Below are positions 1 through 7,373 of a stretch of 64,000 nt of DNA, piece by piece; within the stretch, counting starts at the first letter, position 1, and every line of letters begins with the position of its first letter. Position numbers and translations under genes: made by a program. The notes beneath the pieces are model-generated. The model was given only the letters and a program-made list of their open reading frames with translations, did no database searches and was not told the DNA's origin. The stretch covers positions 62,001 through 126,000 of the forward strand of contig CAYFTL010000001.1 of NCBI GenBank assembly GCA_964346145.1, written 5' to 3'. The stretch comes from CAYFTL01 sp964346145. GTDB lineage: Bacteria > Bacillota > Clostridia > Christensenellales > Aristaeellaceae.

Positions 1-196
1 AGGCATACCCTACTTTCCCATCAACGATCGCTCTAAAAGAAACCCCTATAGCAGTAGACACCTTGTAATCCGAAATTTCACCTGTATGAACCATCGCCTG
101 AAAGCTCTCTCCTGCGGATGCATAGGCTTCGTAGTCTTCAAATCCAGCGCTTCCCGCCGCGCATAATAACTTTTCTATAAATTCATTAATATTCAT
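1..196 (-). CDS. pmbA: PmbA/TldE-family protein, N-terminal part (runs off the window)
   Basis: The gene reads leftwards from an ATG at 196-194, with an AGGAGG ribosome-binding site at 201-206 inside the end of tldD, and is cut by the window edge after about 65 codons. The visible protein starts MNINEFIEKLL and contains a stretch with the pattern of the PmbA/TldD N-terminal domain (acidic start of a strand, then G-E-I-S-D-Y, then G-V-S-F-R-A-I-V-D-G-K-V-G). PmbA (TldE) is the non-metal partner of TldD; the heterodimer is a protease that trims unfolded or modified peptides. Its place ten bases downstream of tldD supports a co-transcribed pair. Only the N-terminus can be judged here. Confidence 0.85.
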   Translation of the reverse strand, partial: MNINEFIEKLLCAAGSAGFEDYEAYASAGESFQAMVHTGEISDYKVSTAIGVSFRAIVDGKVGYA

Positions 197-205
197 TTCG
201 TCCTC

Positions 206-1594
206 CTAATGCCCGCCCACGGTTAGGCGACTCACACGAATTCTAGGTTGACCTACGTTGGTATATACAGCGCCGCTAATAGAACCGCAAACGCCTTGTT
301 GCATCCACATGTTATTCCCCACCCGGTCAATTTTTTCCAACACTTCCGATCCCTTCCCTATAAGGGTCGCGCCGCGCACCGGATTTTGGATTTTTCCATC
401 CTTCACCAGGTAGGCCTCGGTCACCGCAAAGTTAAATTCGCCCGTCACCGGGTTTACAGATCCACCTCCCAAGCTCTTGGCGTATAACCCGTCTCCCATA
501 GTACGAATCATTTGCTCTTCATCATCTCGTCCCGGTGCGATAAATGTGTTGCGCATGCGCGATGTGGGCGCATATGCGTACGATTGACGGCGTGCACTGC
601 CCGTCACTTGCATGCCCATACGCCTGCCGTTTAACCGGTCAACCATATAATTTTTAAGGATTCCATTTTCAATAAGCACCAAACGCGTGCTGGGCGTTCC
701 TTCGTCATCAATGTTGATCGAACCCCATTCGTTGGGCAACGTTCCATCATCTATGGCTGTTACACAATCAGCCGCTATTTTTTCGCCAAGCTTCCCTGAA
801 AATTCAGAGTTCCCCAGCGCTACTGATGTGGCTTCTAAGGAGTGTCCACACGCTTCATGAAATATCACTCCACCAAACCCGCCGTCTATCACCACCGGCA
901 TGGTTCCCGCCGGGCACATTGGTGCACGCAACATGGTAGATGCGGTAAGCGCTGCCTCACGGGCAATCTTTTCCGCGTCAATCTTTGTATCAAACAGCTC
1001 ATAGCCCATCATCGCGCCAGGGCCGGCGGTCCCGGTTTGATTTTCGCTTCCATTGCTGGCAACGGCAGCCACAAACATGCGCGTATATATACGACGGTCG
1101 GTAACAAACAAACCCTCGCTGTTGGCGATCCATACCCGCTGATCGCTGTCGGAAAGCCCCGCCTGAACTTGAACAATGGATTCGTCTGCCTGTTTAGCGC
1201 TGTGGTATGCGCTGTGGAGCAATTCAGCCTTCCGTTTTCCATGCACATCTGCAGGGACTTTCGCTATAGAATGTGCGTTTGCAGCTATACTCTCCATTAA
1301 TGGGTTACAGCCATACTTGCGCTGAGCATGAAGCGCATCGGCAGCTTGTTGCGCCAATTTTAGCAAACCTTGCTCTTGTGTATCATTGGTGTATACATAC
1401 ACGCTGTTAAAATGATCGTATACCCGAATGCCCGCCCCGTGAATACGGTTGGTGGTCGCATTTTCGATGGATCCATCTATCATACTCAGATTATTTTTCA
1501 AGCTGTCTTCGAAAAATAATTCCACAAAATCGCCTCCCTGGCTGAGTGCGGCATCAATCACCTTTTGAGCTATTTCTTTTTTGAGCATCTTCAT
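206..1594 (-). CDS. tldD: TldD metalloprotease, catalytic subunit
   Basis: A 462-residue protein of normal family length. The zinc motif HEACGH is at residues 246-251, and a Cys in the C-terminal GVCGSISG segment fits the family's third zinc ligand. TldD with PmbA/TldE forms a tunnel-like protease that degrades unstructured peptides and, in other bacteria, matures peptide antibiotics or clears antitoxins. The start ATG at 1594 lies just after the rarA stop, with AAAGGAG contained in the last rarA codons, so the two are translationally linked. The order rarA-tldD-pmbA runs on one strand with gaps of a few bases and is probably one transcript. Confidence 0.95.
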   Translation of the reverse strand: MKMLKKEIAQKVIDAALSQGGDFVELFFEDSLKNNLSMIDGSIENATTNRIHGAGIRVYDHFNSVYVYTNDTQEQGLLKLAQQAADALHAQRKYGCNPLMESIAANAHSIAKVPADVHGKRKAELLHSAYHSAKQADESIVQVQAGLSDSDQRVWIANSEGLFVTDRRIYTRMFVAAVASNGSENQTGTAGPGAMMGYELFDTKIDAEKIAREAALTASTMLRAPMCPAGTMPVVIDGGFGGVIFHEACGHSLEATSVALGNSEFSGKLGEKIAADCVTAIDDGTLPNEWGSINIDDEGTPSTRLVLIENGILKNYMVDRLNGRRMGMQVTGSARRQSYAYAPTSRMRNTFIAPGRDDEEQMIRTMGDGLYAKSLGGGSVNPVTGEFNFAVTEAYLVKDGKIQNPVRGATLIGKGSEVLEKIDRVGNNMWMQQGVCGSISGAVYTNVGQPRIRVSRLTVGGH

Positions 1595-1596
1595 TG

Positions 1597-2928
1597 TTAC
1601 TCCTTTAATTCATCGTTTTTCTTTCGCTTTGCCCTCAGCTTCCGAATCTCGTTTTCAAACCCTTGATCGCTCGGGATATAAAATCGCTTTCCATCGGATT
1701 CATTGGGCATATATTGCTGCTGTACATAATGATCTGGAAAATCATGGGGGTACAAATATCCCTCTCCAGACCCAAGTCTGTCTGCGCCCTTGTAATGAGT
1801 ATCCCGCAAGTGAACAGGCACCGTATCAAAACCGCCTTTTTCCGCATCCGACATAGCCGCTCCTATGGCCTCAACCACACTATTCGATTTTGGACTTTCA
1901 CATATCGCGATAATCGCCTGAGCGATGGGTAACTTAGCCTCCGGCATGCCGATAAATTCCAGTGCTTGAGCTGCGGCCACCGCCTGCAGCATGGCATGGG
2001 GGTTAGCCAAGCCAACATCCTCACTCGCATGGGCAATCAACCGCCGTACGATAATCCTGGGATCGATTCCAGCGTATGTTAACCGCGCAAACCAAGCTAG
2101 CGCAGCATCACTGTCCGAGCCGCGTAGCGATTTACAAAAGGCGCTGAGCATATCATAAAACGTTGACTCGTCGCAGCGCATCACCGGCTTTTGAATTGAT
2201 TCCTCGGCGATGGCAATATCCACAACGATTTCGCCATCCGCGTTGATCGGGGTAGACAATACGGCGAGCTCTAACGCGTTTAGCGCAGCTCGCACATCTC
2301 CGTTGGCCACCATGGCAATATGGCGAACCGCGTCGGCCTCTATCTTTACAGACTCCAGTCCATAACCGCGTTCAGGGTCTTGCACAGCCTTCACAATGGC
2401 CTGCTCTACATCTTCCTGGGACAGCGCCTCAAAATTAAATAAACGGCATCTGCTCACTATAGCCGGTGTCATAGAAACCATAGGATTTTCGGTGGTTGAA
2501 CCAATGAATTTAATGATCCCCTTTTCAATGGCCGGCAATATGGAATCGCTCTGAGTTTTAGACCAGCGGTGACACTCATCCAGCAACAGATAAGTGCTCT
2601 GTCCATACATCTTCAAATTGTCTTCCGCCCGCTTTAGCACTTCGCGCACGTCGGCTACACCGCTAGTAACCGCGTTCAATTTTTCAAAATTGGAGTGAGT
2701 GGTGTTGGCAATAATAAACGCCAAGGTCGTTTTTCCGGTTCCCGGCGGCCCCCAGAAGATTGAGCTGGTCAGCCTGTCGGCCTCGATTGCCCGGCGAAGC
2801 AACTTCCCCGGCCCTACAATGTGTTGTTGGCCAAAAAATTCATCAAAACTGCGTGGCCGCATGCGGTCAGCCAACGGCGCCGAGCTTTGCGCAGCATTTT
2901 TTGTCGCATAAGAAAACAAATCATCCAT
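1597..2928 (-). CDS. rarA: Replication-associated recombination protein A (AAA ATPase)
   Basis: About 443 residues. Walker A GPPGTGKT is at residues 60-67, the Walker B segment LLLDECHRW follows at about 115, and the sensor segment GSTTENP comes next, as in the RarA/MgsA/WRNIP1 family. The C-terminus holds the tetramerisation part with the HLRDTHYKGA motif typical of RarA. RarA acts at stalled replication forks and interacts with SSB. The ATG at 2928 is chosen over an in-frame GTG at 2940 because GGTGG lies seven bases before it and overlaps the GTG. One unusual residue is Cys in the Walker B DECH where DEIH is common. Confidence 0.94.
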   Translation of the reverse strand: MDDLFSYATKNAAQSSAPLADRMRPRSFDEFFGQQHIVGPGKLLRRAIEADRLTSSIFWGPPGTGKTTLAFIIANTTHSNFEKLNAVTSGVADVREVLKRAEDNLKMYGQSTYLLLDECHRWSKTQSDSILPAIEKGIIKFIGSTTENPMVSMTPAIVSRCRLFNFEALSQEDVEQAIVKAVQDPERGYGLESVKIEADAVRHIAMVANGDVRAALNALELAVLSTPINADGEIVVDIAIAEESIQKPVMRCDESTFYDMLSAFCKSLRGSDSDAALAWFARLTYAGIDPRIIVRRLIAHASEDVGLANPHAMLQAVAAAQALEFIGMPEAKLPIAQAIIAICESPKSNSVVEAIGAAMSDAEKGGFDTVPVHLRDTHYKGADRLGSGEGYLYPHDFPDHYVQQQYMPNESDGKRFYIPSDQGFENEIRKLRAKRKKNDELKE

Positions 2929-2960
2929 AAACTGTTCCACCTTTTTAATGTCTGGTCATA

Positions 2961-2990
2961 ATTATACCGCGTTTCTTTTAAGTTTAAAAG
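2961..2990 (-). promoter_or_regulatory. rarA promoter -10 with palindrome at the -35 position
   Basis: On the minus strand there is a TATAAT (2961-2966), 33 bases before the rarA ATG. The -35 position is covered by the palindrome CTTTTAAGTTTAAAAG (2975-2990, 7-bp arms). The -35 hexamer itself is weak, so activation or repression through the palindrome is possible. This is inference from the sequence only. Confidence 0.45.
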
Positions 2991-3031
2991 TCGCACACAA
3001 ACTCAAGGTTTTGAGTATCTTTTCCGTCATC

Positions 3032-3060
3032 TTGCATTTCCCTACGAAAGTTGTTAAACT
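3032..3060 (+). promoter_or_regulatory. Probable promoter of the unknown membrane protein gene
   Basis: TTGCAT (3032-3037), a 17-base spacer and TAAACT (3055-3060) lie upstream of the gene at 3088. The match to a sigma-A promoter is moderate. The ribosome-binding site GGTGGTG follows at about 3075. Confidence 0.35.
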
Positions 3061-3087
3061 TTATTCATCTTAAGTGGTGGTGAATAT

Positions 3088-3597
3088 ATGCAGTTTGATC
3101 AGATTTTCTTTTTCGTATTATTTTTGTTGATTGCCGGCGGCTTTGTGATTAACTTATTCCTCTCTCGGCGCAAAATTCCGATTGGGCGTATTTCCGCACT
3201 TTTGTTGATTGCGTGGATGGGAATTCATGTCGCCTTCAACTTTGCTCAAAGTGTTGGACTTAGTGATTCCATAGACGAAAGCGATTATACCTCTGTCCGG
3301 TATCGGAATCTTCTTTTTGACAATCAAACTCTGGATCTTAGCAAAAATTGGACATTCGAAAACGGTTCGTGCTTGGTTGTAAACAGTGCCATTTCCAAGG
3401 CCACCATCATTTTACCCAAAAACGTTAACGTGTCTCTTTCTACCAGCAGCTTAATCGGCCCTATATGCCTTCCAAACGGTGAACATCTCCTTCTCGGCCA
3501 AAGCCAAACCCAAGTCGGCACCACAACCGACAAAGCGCCCACCCTTACCATTATAGCCGATAATATCCTTGGCGCTATAGATTTTGTGTTTGTTTAA
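3088..3597 (+). CDS. Unknown protein with two N-terminal membrane helices
   Basis: A 169-residue protein that I do not recognise. Residues about 4-25 and 36-55 are hydrophobic and separated by a short basic segment (LSRRKIPIGR), so two membrane helices with a positive cytoplasmic loop are likely. The remaining 110 residues are polar and rich in beta-forming residues, with NGSC near the middle and a hydrophobic end. The ATG at 3088 has GGTGGTG upstream. The gene is transcribed away from rarA and is followed by its own terminator, so it is a single-gene unit. The layout suits a small surface or envelope-sensing protein, but no function can be assigned. Confidence 0.7.
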   Translation: MQFDQIFFFVLFLLIAGGFVINLFLSRRKIPIGRISALLLIAWMGIHVAFNFAQSVGLSDSIDESDYTSVRYRNLLFDNQTLDLSKNWTFENGSCLVVNSAISKATIILPKNVNVSLSTSSLIGPICLPNGEHLLLGQSQTQVGTTTDKAPTLTIIADNILGAIDFVFV

Positions 3598-3611
3598 CAC
3601 TTTGCTTAAAG

Positions 3612-3638
3612 AAAAGCACGCTTCTAACACGTGCTTTT
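3612..3638 (+). terminator. Rho-independent terminator after the unknown membrane protein gene
   Basis: A perfect 9-bp stem, AAAAGCACG / CGTGCTTTT, with a 9-base loop ends in a short T run, 15 bases after the stop codon. Confidence 0.7.
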
Positions 3639-3725
3639 GCACTTGCTCAAATGCAAACGGCTACAACTATATCTGAATATTGATAACCTTCATTTTCTTC
3701 CTATTCATCTCCATATTAAAACACA

Positions 3726-3756
3726 AAGCTGCATGAGTACTAAACTCATACAGCTT
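3726..3756 (-). terminator. Probable terminator of purF
   Basis: Inverted repeat AAGCTG-c-ATGAGT / ACTCAT-a-CAGCTT with one mismatch, about 40 bases past the purF stop on the minus strand. It is followed by a broken T tract (TTTGTGTTTT). Confidence 0.55.
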
Positions 3757-3794
3757 CACAATAGCCAAATAAACCTTTTATGCTTGCTCAACCG

Positions 3795-5231
3795 CTAATG
3801 CCTTCCGCTTCGCACGTGTTCCAGTGCATTGCTCTTTTCTCGAAAATCTGCGCTAACCGGCATCGGATAATTCCCGCTAAAACAAGCATCACAAAAACCA
3901 CACCGACCGTCCGGATCTACTGCCCGCTTCAAATCATCCAAGCTCAAGTGCACAAGGCTGTCAGCCCCAATCAATTCGCGAACCTGTTCCACACCTTGTT
4001 GAGCACTGATCAGCTGTTCAACCGAAGGCGTATTGATTCCAAAATAACATGGATTAATGACCGGCGGCGAAGCTATGCGCATATGCACTTCCTTGGCACC
4101 GGCCTGGCGCAGCATGTTAACAAGCTGTCTGCTGTTGGTCCCACGAACGATGGAATCATCCACCAAAATAACCCTTTTCCCTTTGCATTGATCGCGAAGT
4201 GTACTCAGCTTCATCCTGACCCCGCGCTCCCTACTGGCTTGTCCGGGGGTTATAAAGGTTCTACCAGTGTAGCGGTTTTTAATCAGCAGCTGACCATATG
4301 GAATTCCACTTGCTTCCGCATAGCCCATCGCAGAGGCGATCGCCGAATCGGGAACGCCGGCCACGACATCGGCATCCACCGGTGCCGCCTTACTGAGCAA
4401 TTCCCCCATCCTTTTGCGCGATGCAAACACGCCGATGTCTTCCATACAGCTATCACTTCGCGCAAAGTATACATACTCAAAGACACACATGGAGTGAGGG
4501 CGTCTTTCTTCGCTATACATAGAGCGCATGCCGCTTTGATCGATAATGATCATTTCTCCGGGAGCTACTTCGCGAACGTATTCAGCCCCAATCGAATCAA
4601 ACGCACAGGATTCGGAGGCCAACATCCAGTTTTCTCCGATGCGACCCAAAGCCAAAGGCCTGATTCCCCATGGATCCCGCACACCTATCAGCTGATCCTG
4701 GGTCATAATTACAAGGGCATAGGCGCCCATCGCCTCTTTCATCAGCCTTTGAATGCCACGCGTTAAGTCCCCTGCGCTGCTTTGCGCAATCAGGTGCAAC
4801 AAAATCTCCGCATCCACTTCGGTTTGGAACAGCTGTCCTTTGTCCAGCAACGCTCTACGCAGCTCTCCGCTGTTGACGATACGCCCATTGTGTGCAATTG
4901 ACACAAACCCATCCCGGCTGTGCATAACAATAGGCTGAGTGTTCAATACACTTAGGGAGGACCGGCTGGTCGCATAACGCACATGACCCATCGCGATCTT
5001 CTTGCCCCGCAAATCTTCCATGGTTTGCGCGTCAAACACGTCGGTTACAAGGCCGGTATCCTTATGGTAATAAGCGCTGAAGCCATCGGTCGTCGCAATG
5101 CCTGCACCGTCTTGGCCGCGATGCTGCAGTGCGTGCAATGCTATATAGGTAATATTGACCGCATCCAGCCCATCTACGTTATAAATTCCAAATACGCCGC
5201 ACTCTTCGTGCAATTTGTTGTCTACAATCAT
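3795..5231 (-). CDS. purF: Amidophosphoribosyltransferase (first step of purine synthesis)
   Basis: A 478-residue class II glutamine amidotransferase joined to a phosphoribosyltransferase. The catalytic Cys is residue 11 (MIVDNKLHEEC), so a 10-residue propeptide must be removed, as in Bacillus PurF. The PRPP loop is VILVDDSIVRGTNS, and Cys residues in the C-terminal CGFCDACFSG segment fit the oxygen-sensitive [4Fe-4S] type. It makes 5-phosphoribosylamine from PRPP and glutamine. The ATG overlaps the stop of an upstream reading frame (ATGA), which belongs to a decayed purC. No other pur genes are seen nearby, so the usual pur operon has been broken up. Confidence 0.96.
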   Translation of the reverse strand: MIVDNKLHEECGVFGIYNVDGLDAVNITYIALHALQHRGQDGAGIATTDGFSAYYHKDTGLVTDVFDAQTMEDLRGKKIAMGHVRYATSRSSLSVLNTQPIVMHSRDGFVSIAHNGRIVNSGELRRALLDKGQLFQTEVDAEILLHLIAQSSAGDLTRGIQRLMKEAMGAYALVIMTQDQLIGVRDPWGIRPLALGRIGENWMLASESCAFDSIGAEYVREVAPGEMIIIDQSGMRSMYSEERRPHSMCVFEYVYFARSDSCMEDIGVFASRKRMGELLSKAAPVDADVVAGVPDSAIASAMGYAEASGIPYGQLLIKNRYTGRTFITPGQASRERGVRMKLSTLRDQCKGKRVILVDDSIVRGTNSRQLVNMLRQAGAKEVHMRIASPPVINPCYFGINTPSVEQLISAQQGVEQVRELIGADSLVHLSLDDLKRAVDPDGRCGFCDACFSGNYPMPVSADFREKSNALEHVRSGRH

Positions 5232-5470
5232 GCTTCTATCACTCCAAGCAGCCTGCGTTGAATCTCTTGATTTTCTTCCTTAACCTTATACCAGTCACAG
5301 CGGCAGCGGTGCTCGTCCAATTTTTCCATGTTGTCAGCCCTCAGAACTGGCATGCATCTGGTAAAACCTCATCTGCCAACACATCCGGTCCATGAAAATA
5401 GCCAAGCCAAATCTTGAAATCCACCAGGTCCATGTCGCGTTCCTAAAATATCTCGCCAAAATCCACTTCA
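5228..5470 (-). pseudogene. Decayed 3' remnant of purC (SAICAR synthetase)
   Basis: Reading leftwards, the sequence gives ERDMDLVDFKIWLG, then FHGPDVLADEVLPDAC, then, after a frameshift near 5342, ADNMEKLDEHR and later QEIQRRLLG. The order and spacing match the PurC C-terminus (LVDFK.E.G, LADE.SPD.CR, EKLDKD.FR, EV.RRLG). Before ERDMD the frame holds a stop codon, with another further upstream, and no N-terminal half is present. The final TGA overlaps the purF ATG, the usual purC-purF junction. I read this as the last ~80 codons of a lost purC. The identification rests on motif memory, not an alignment. Confidence 0.7.
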
Positions 5471-5616
5471 TTCTAGAACTTCTTTTTTAATGTTCGACTT
5501 TAATAGCCCTTATTCCAGCTACAATTCAAATTATATCAATCAATAAGCGAATTAGCAATCAAATTAACGAATATATCGCAAATCGTACGTGTTATTGTTC
5601 ACTTTTTATCATTTAA
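5471..5616. other. AT-rich spacer without a visible gene
   Basis: This is the rest of the 420-base interval between purF and the helicase gene. It is AT-rich, has stops in all frames and shows no convincing promoter or RNA structure. Confidence 0.5.
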
Positions 5617-5648
5617 AGAAGTCCGTCACATGAAAGTGACGGACTTCT
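5617..5648 (-). terminator. Terminator of the DEAD-box helicase gene
   Basis: A perfect 13-bp stem, AGAAGTCCGTCAC / GTGACGGACTTCT, with a 6-base loop, directly after the helicase stop codon. On the minus strand it runs into TTCTTTAAA. Confidence 0.8.
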
Positions 5649-5650
5649 TA

Positions 5651-7153
5651 TCAATATTTTTGTTTTTTCCTGCCGTAGGAATTTCTTTTTTGAGAAGATG
5701 TATTTTTGTATCCATCGTTGCGTTTCTTCTGATTCCCATAGCTTCTTTTTTTAAACTCCACCAAATTGCTATTGTTTTTGCCTTGTCGCCTAGGTTCACT
5801 TTGCATGGTGCGGGGTGCATCCGTCCATTTCAAGTCAATTTCTTCATTAAAGCGAATCGTATTGCTATCAAGTAACAGTTGGATCGCAGCAGCTAGCGCT
5901 TCGGCAGGATCATTTACATTATTAATGATTTCCTGGGCGTGTTCTCTGATAACCGAATCGGATTGTTTGCCCAATTCTTCTAGAATATCGCTTTGCACCC
6001 GTTCCACCTGAGCTTCCATCAAGGCCTGGGCAGAAGGCGCTTCTTCGCACAATATTTTCGCTCCGGTTATCTTCCGGTACTCCCACATCCGGGAAACCTC
6101 GCGCCCCACCACAAAGGTGTAGGCCTTGCCTTCTTTGCCTGCGCGCCCAGTTCTGCCGATGCGGTGTACATAATATTCCACATCTTGGGGCATATCATAA
6201 TTGATGACCGCATCAATATCTTCAATATCAAGCCCACGGGCCGCCACATCCGTGGCTACCAAAATAGATACCGTTCCTTTGCGGTAGCGGGCTACCACAG
6301 CGTCCCGCTCAATTTGGCGCATATCGCCATGTAGACCGGCTGCGGTAAATCCTCGGGTTTGCAGCTGGGTAACCACGGCTTCCACTTCGCGCTTGGTGTT
6401 ACAGAATACCAAGCCCCGCTTTATCGAATCCCGCACCAACAATCTGCACAACAGCTCATTTTTGTGAAAGGATTTAACTCGTATATAGGCTTGGGCTATG
6501 CGCTCCACCGTCATCTCTTTTCGCGCAATTTCTACGTGTACCGGGTTGACCTGGTAGCGCTTAGCCAAGCCCATTATTGTCCTGGGCATGGTTGCCGAGA
6601 ATAGCACGGTCTGGCGTTCGCTGGGCGTATCCCGCAAAATGGTTTCAATGTCTTCTCTGAAACCCATATCCAACATTTCGTCGGCTTCATCCAATATCGC
6701 CATGCGCAATTCACTAAAATCTACAGTTCCCCTACGCATATGATCCATCACCCTGCCCGGGGTTCCAACGACCACTTGTGCACCGTTGCGCAGCGCGCGA
6801 ATTTGCCTGTCGATGGGCTCGCCTCCGTACACCGCCAGCACATTCAATCCCTTGGCATAGCGCGCCAGCTTTTTAATTTCACCGGCAATCTGCAGCGCCA
6901 ACTCACGGGTCGGACACAAAATCAACGCTTGGGTGTGCTTATCTTCAGGATCCAAGGCTTGCACCACCGGAATCCCGAAGGCGGCCGTCTTGCCCGTACC
7001 TGTTTGGGCCTGGCCAATAATATCTTTCCCTTTTAATATCAGGGGAATTGCCTCCGCTTGGATCGGGGTGGGTTCCTGGAACCCCATGTCGGCAACGGCC
7101 TTTTGCATATCGGCCGACAGCTCATTCAAAAACTCAAACTCTCTTGCTTCCAT
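5651..7153 (-). CDS. DEAD-box ATP-dependent RNA helicase
   Basis: About 500 residues of CshA/DeaD type. All helicase motifs are visible in order: the Q motif (GFQEPTPIQAEAIP), AQTGTGKT, PTRELALQ, GTPGRVMDH, DEAD, SAT, and in the second domain ATDVAARGLDI and HRIGRTGRAG. The tail after residue about 430 is polar and strongly basic (ending RKKQKY), typical of an RNA-binding extension. It probably remodels mRNA, rRNA precursors or cold-stabilised RNA. The ATG at 7153 has AAAGAGGAG upstream; an in-frame start at 7216 lacks a site. It forms a single-gene unit with its own terminator. The exact orthologue (cshA, deaD or other) is not resolved. Confidence 0.92.
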   Translation of the reverse strand: MEAREFEFLNELSADMQKAVADMGFQEPTPIQAEAIPLILKGKDIIGQAQTGTGKTAAFGIPVVQALDPEDKHTQALILCPTRELALQIAGEIKKLARYAKGLNVLAVYGGEPIDRQIRALRNGAQVVVGTPGRVMDHMRRGTVDFSELRMAILDEADEMLDMGFREDIETILRDTPSERQTVLFSATMPRTIMGLAKRYQVNPVHVEIARKEMTVERIAQAYIRVKSFHKNELLCRLLVRDSIKRGLVFCNTKREVEAVVTQLQTRGFTAAGLHGDMRQIERDAVVARYRKGTVSILVATDVAARGLDIEDIDAVINYDMPQDVEYYVHRIGRTGRAGKEGKAYTFVVGREVSRMWEYRKITGAKILCEEAPSAQALMEAQVERVQSDILEELGKQSDSVIREHAQEIINNVNDPAEALAAAIQLLLDSNTIRFNEEIDLKWTDAPRTMQSEPRRQGKNNSNLVEFKKRSYGNQKKRNDGYKNTSSQKRNSYGRKKQKY

Positions 7154-7308
7154 TATTTTGGCATTCTCCTCTTTACAACCATAACGAATTGTCTCTTCTT
7201 CGTAAATACAATGCAATTATCCCTAAAAAATGAGCCCTGCAAAGTAGCAATGCTCAAGTTTTCCTATCGCTCATACATACAATTTCATCTTACTATATTC
7301 AGTATGAA

Positions 7309-7357
7309 CAAAAAAACGGCGCTTCTCTAGCACAAACGTGTAAAGTTTCCCGGCGCC
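7309..7357 (-). terminator. Terminator of murJ
   Basis: On the minus strand, GGCGCCGGGAAAC pairs through its GGCGC/GCGCC ends with the segment before a run of seven T (7309-7316 on the plus strand is all A). It lies about 17 bases past the murJ stop. Confidence 0.65.
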
Positions 7358-7373
7358 AGCTCTTTCTCGTATG

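Noticed and set aside
842..1300. Long plus-strand open frame opposite tldD
   Set aside because: It is antisense to a well-supported gene, has no ribosome-binding site and its translation has the Cys/His/Arg-rich look of a shadow frame. The same holds for the other long plus-strand frames opposite purF, murJ, tgt, the Opp genes, comEC and the ABC genes.
3780..4766. 328-codon plus-strand frame opposite purF
   Set aside because: Length is due to low stop density opposite a GC-balanced gene; no site, no family resemblance.
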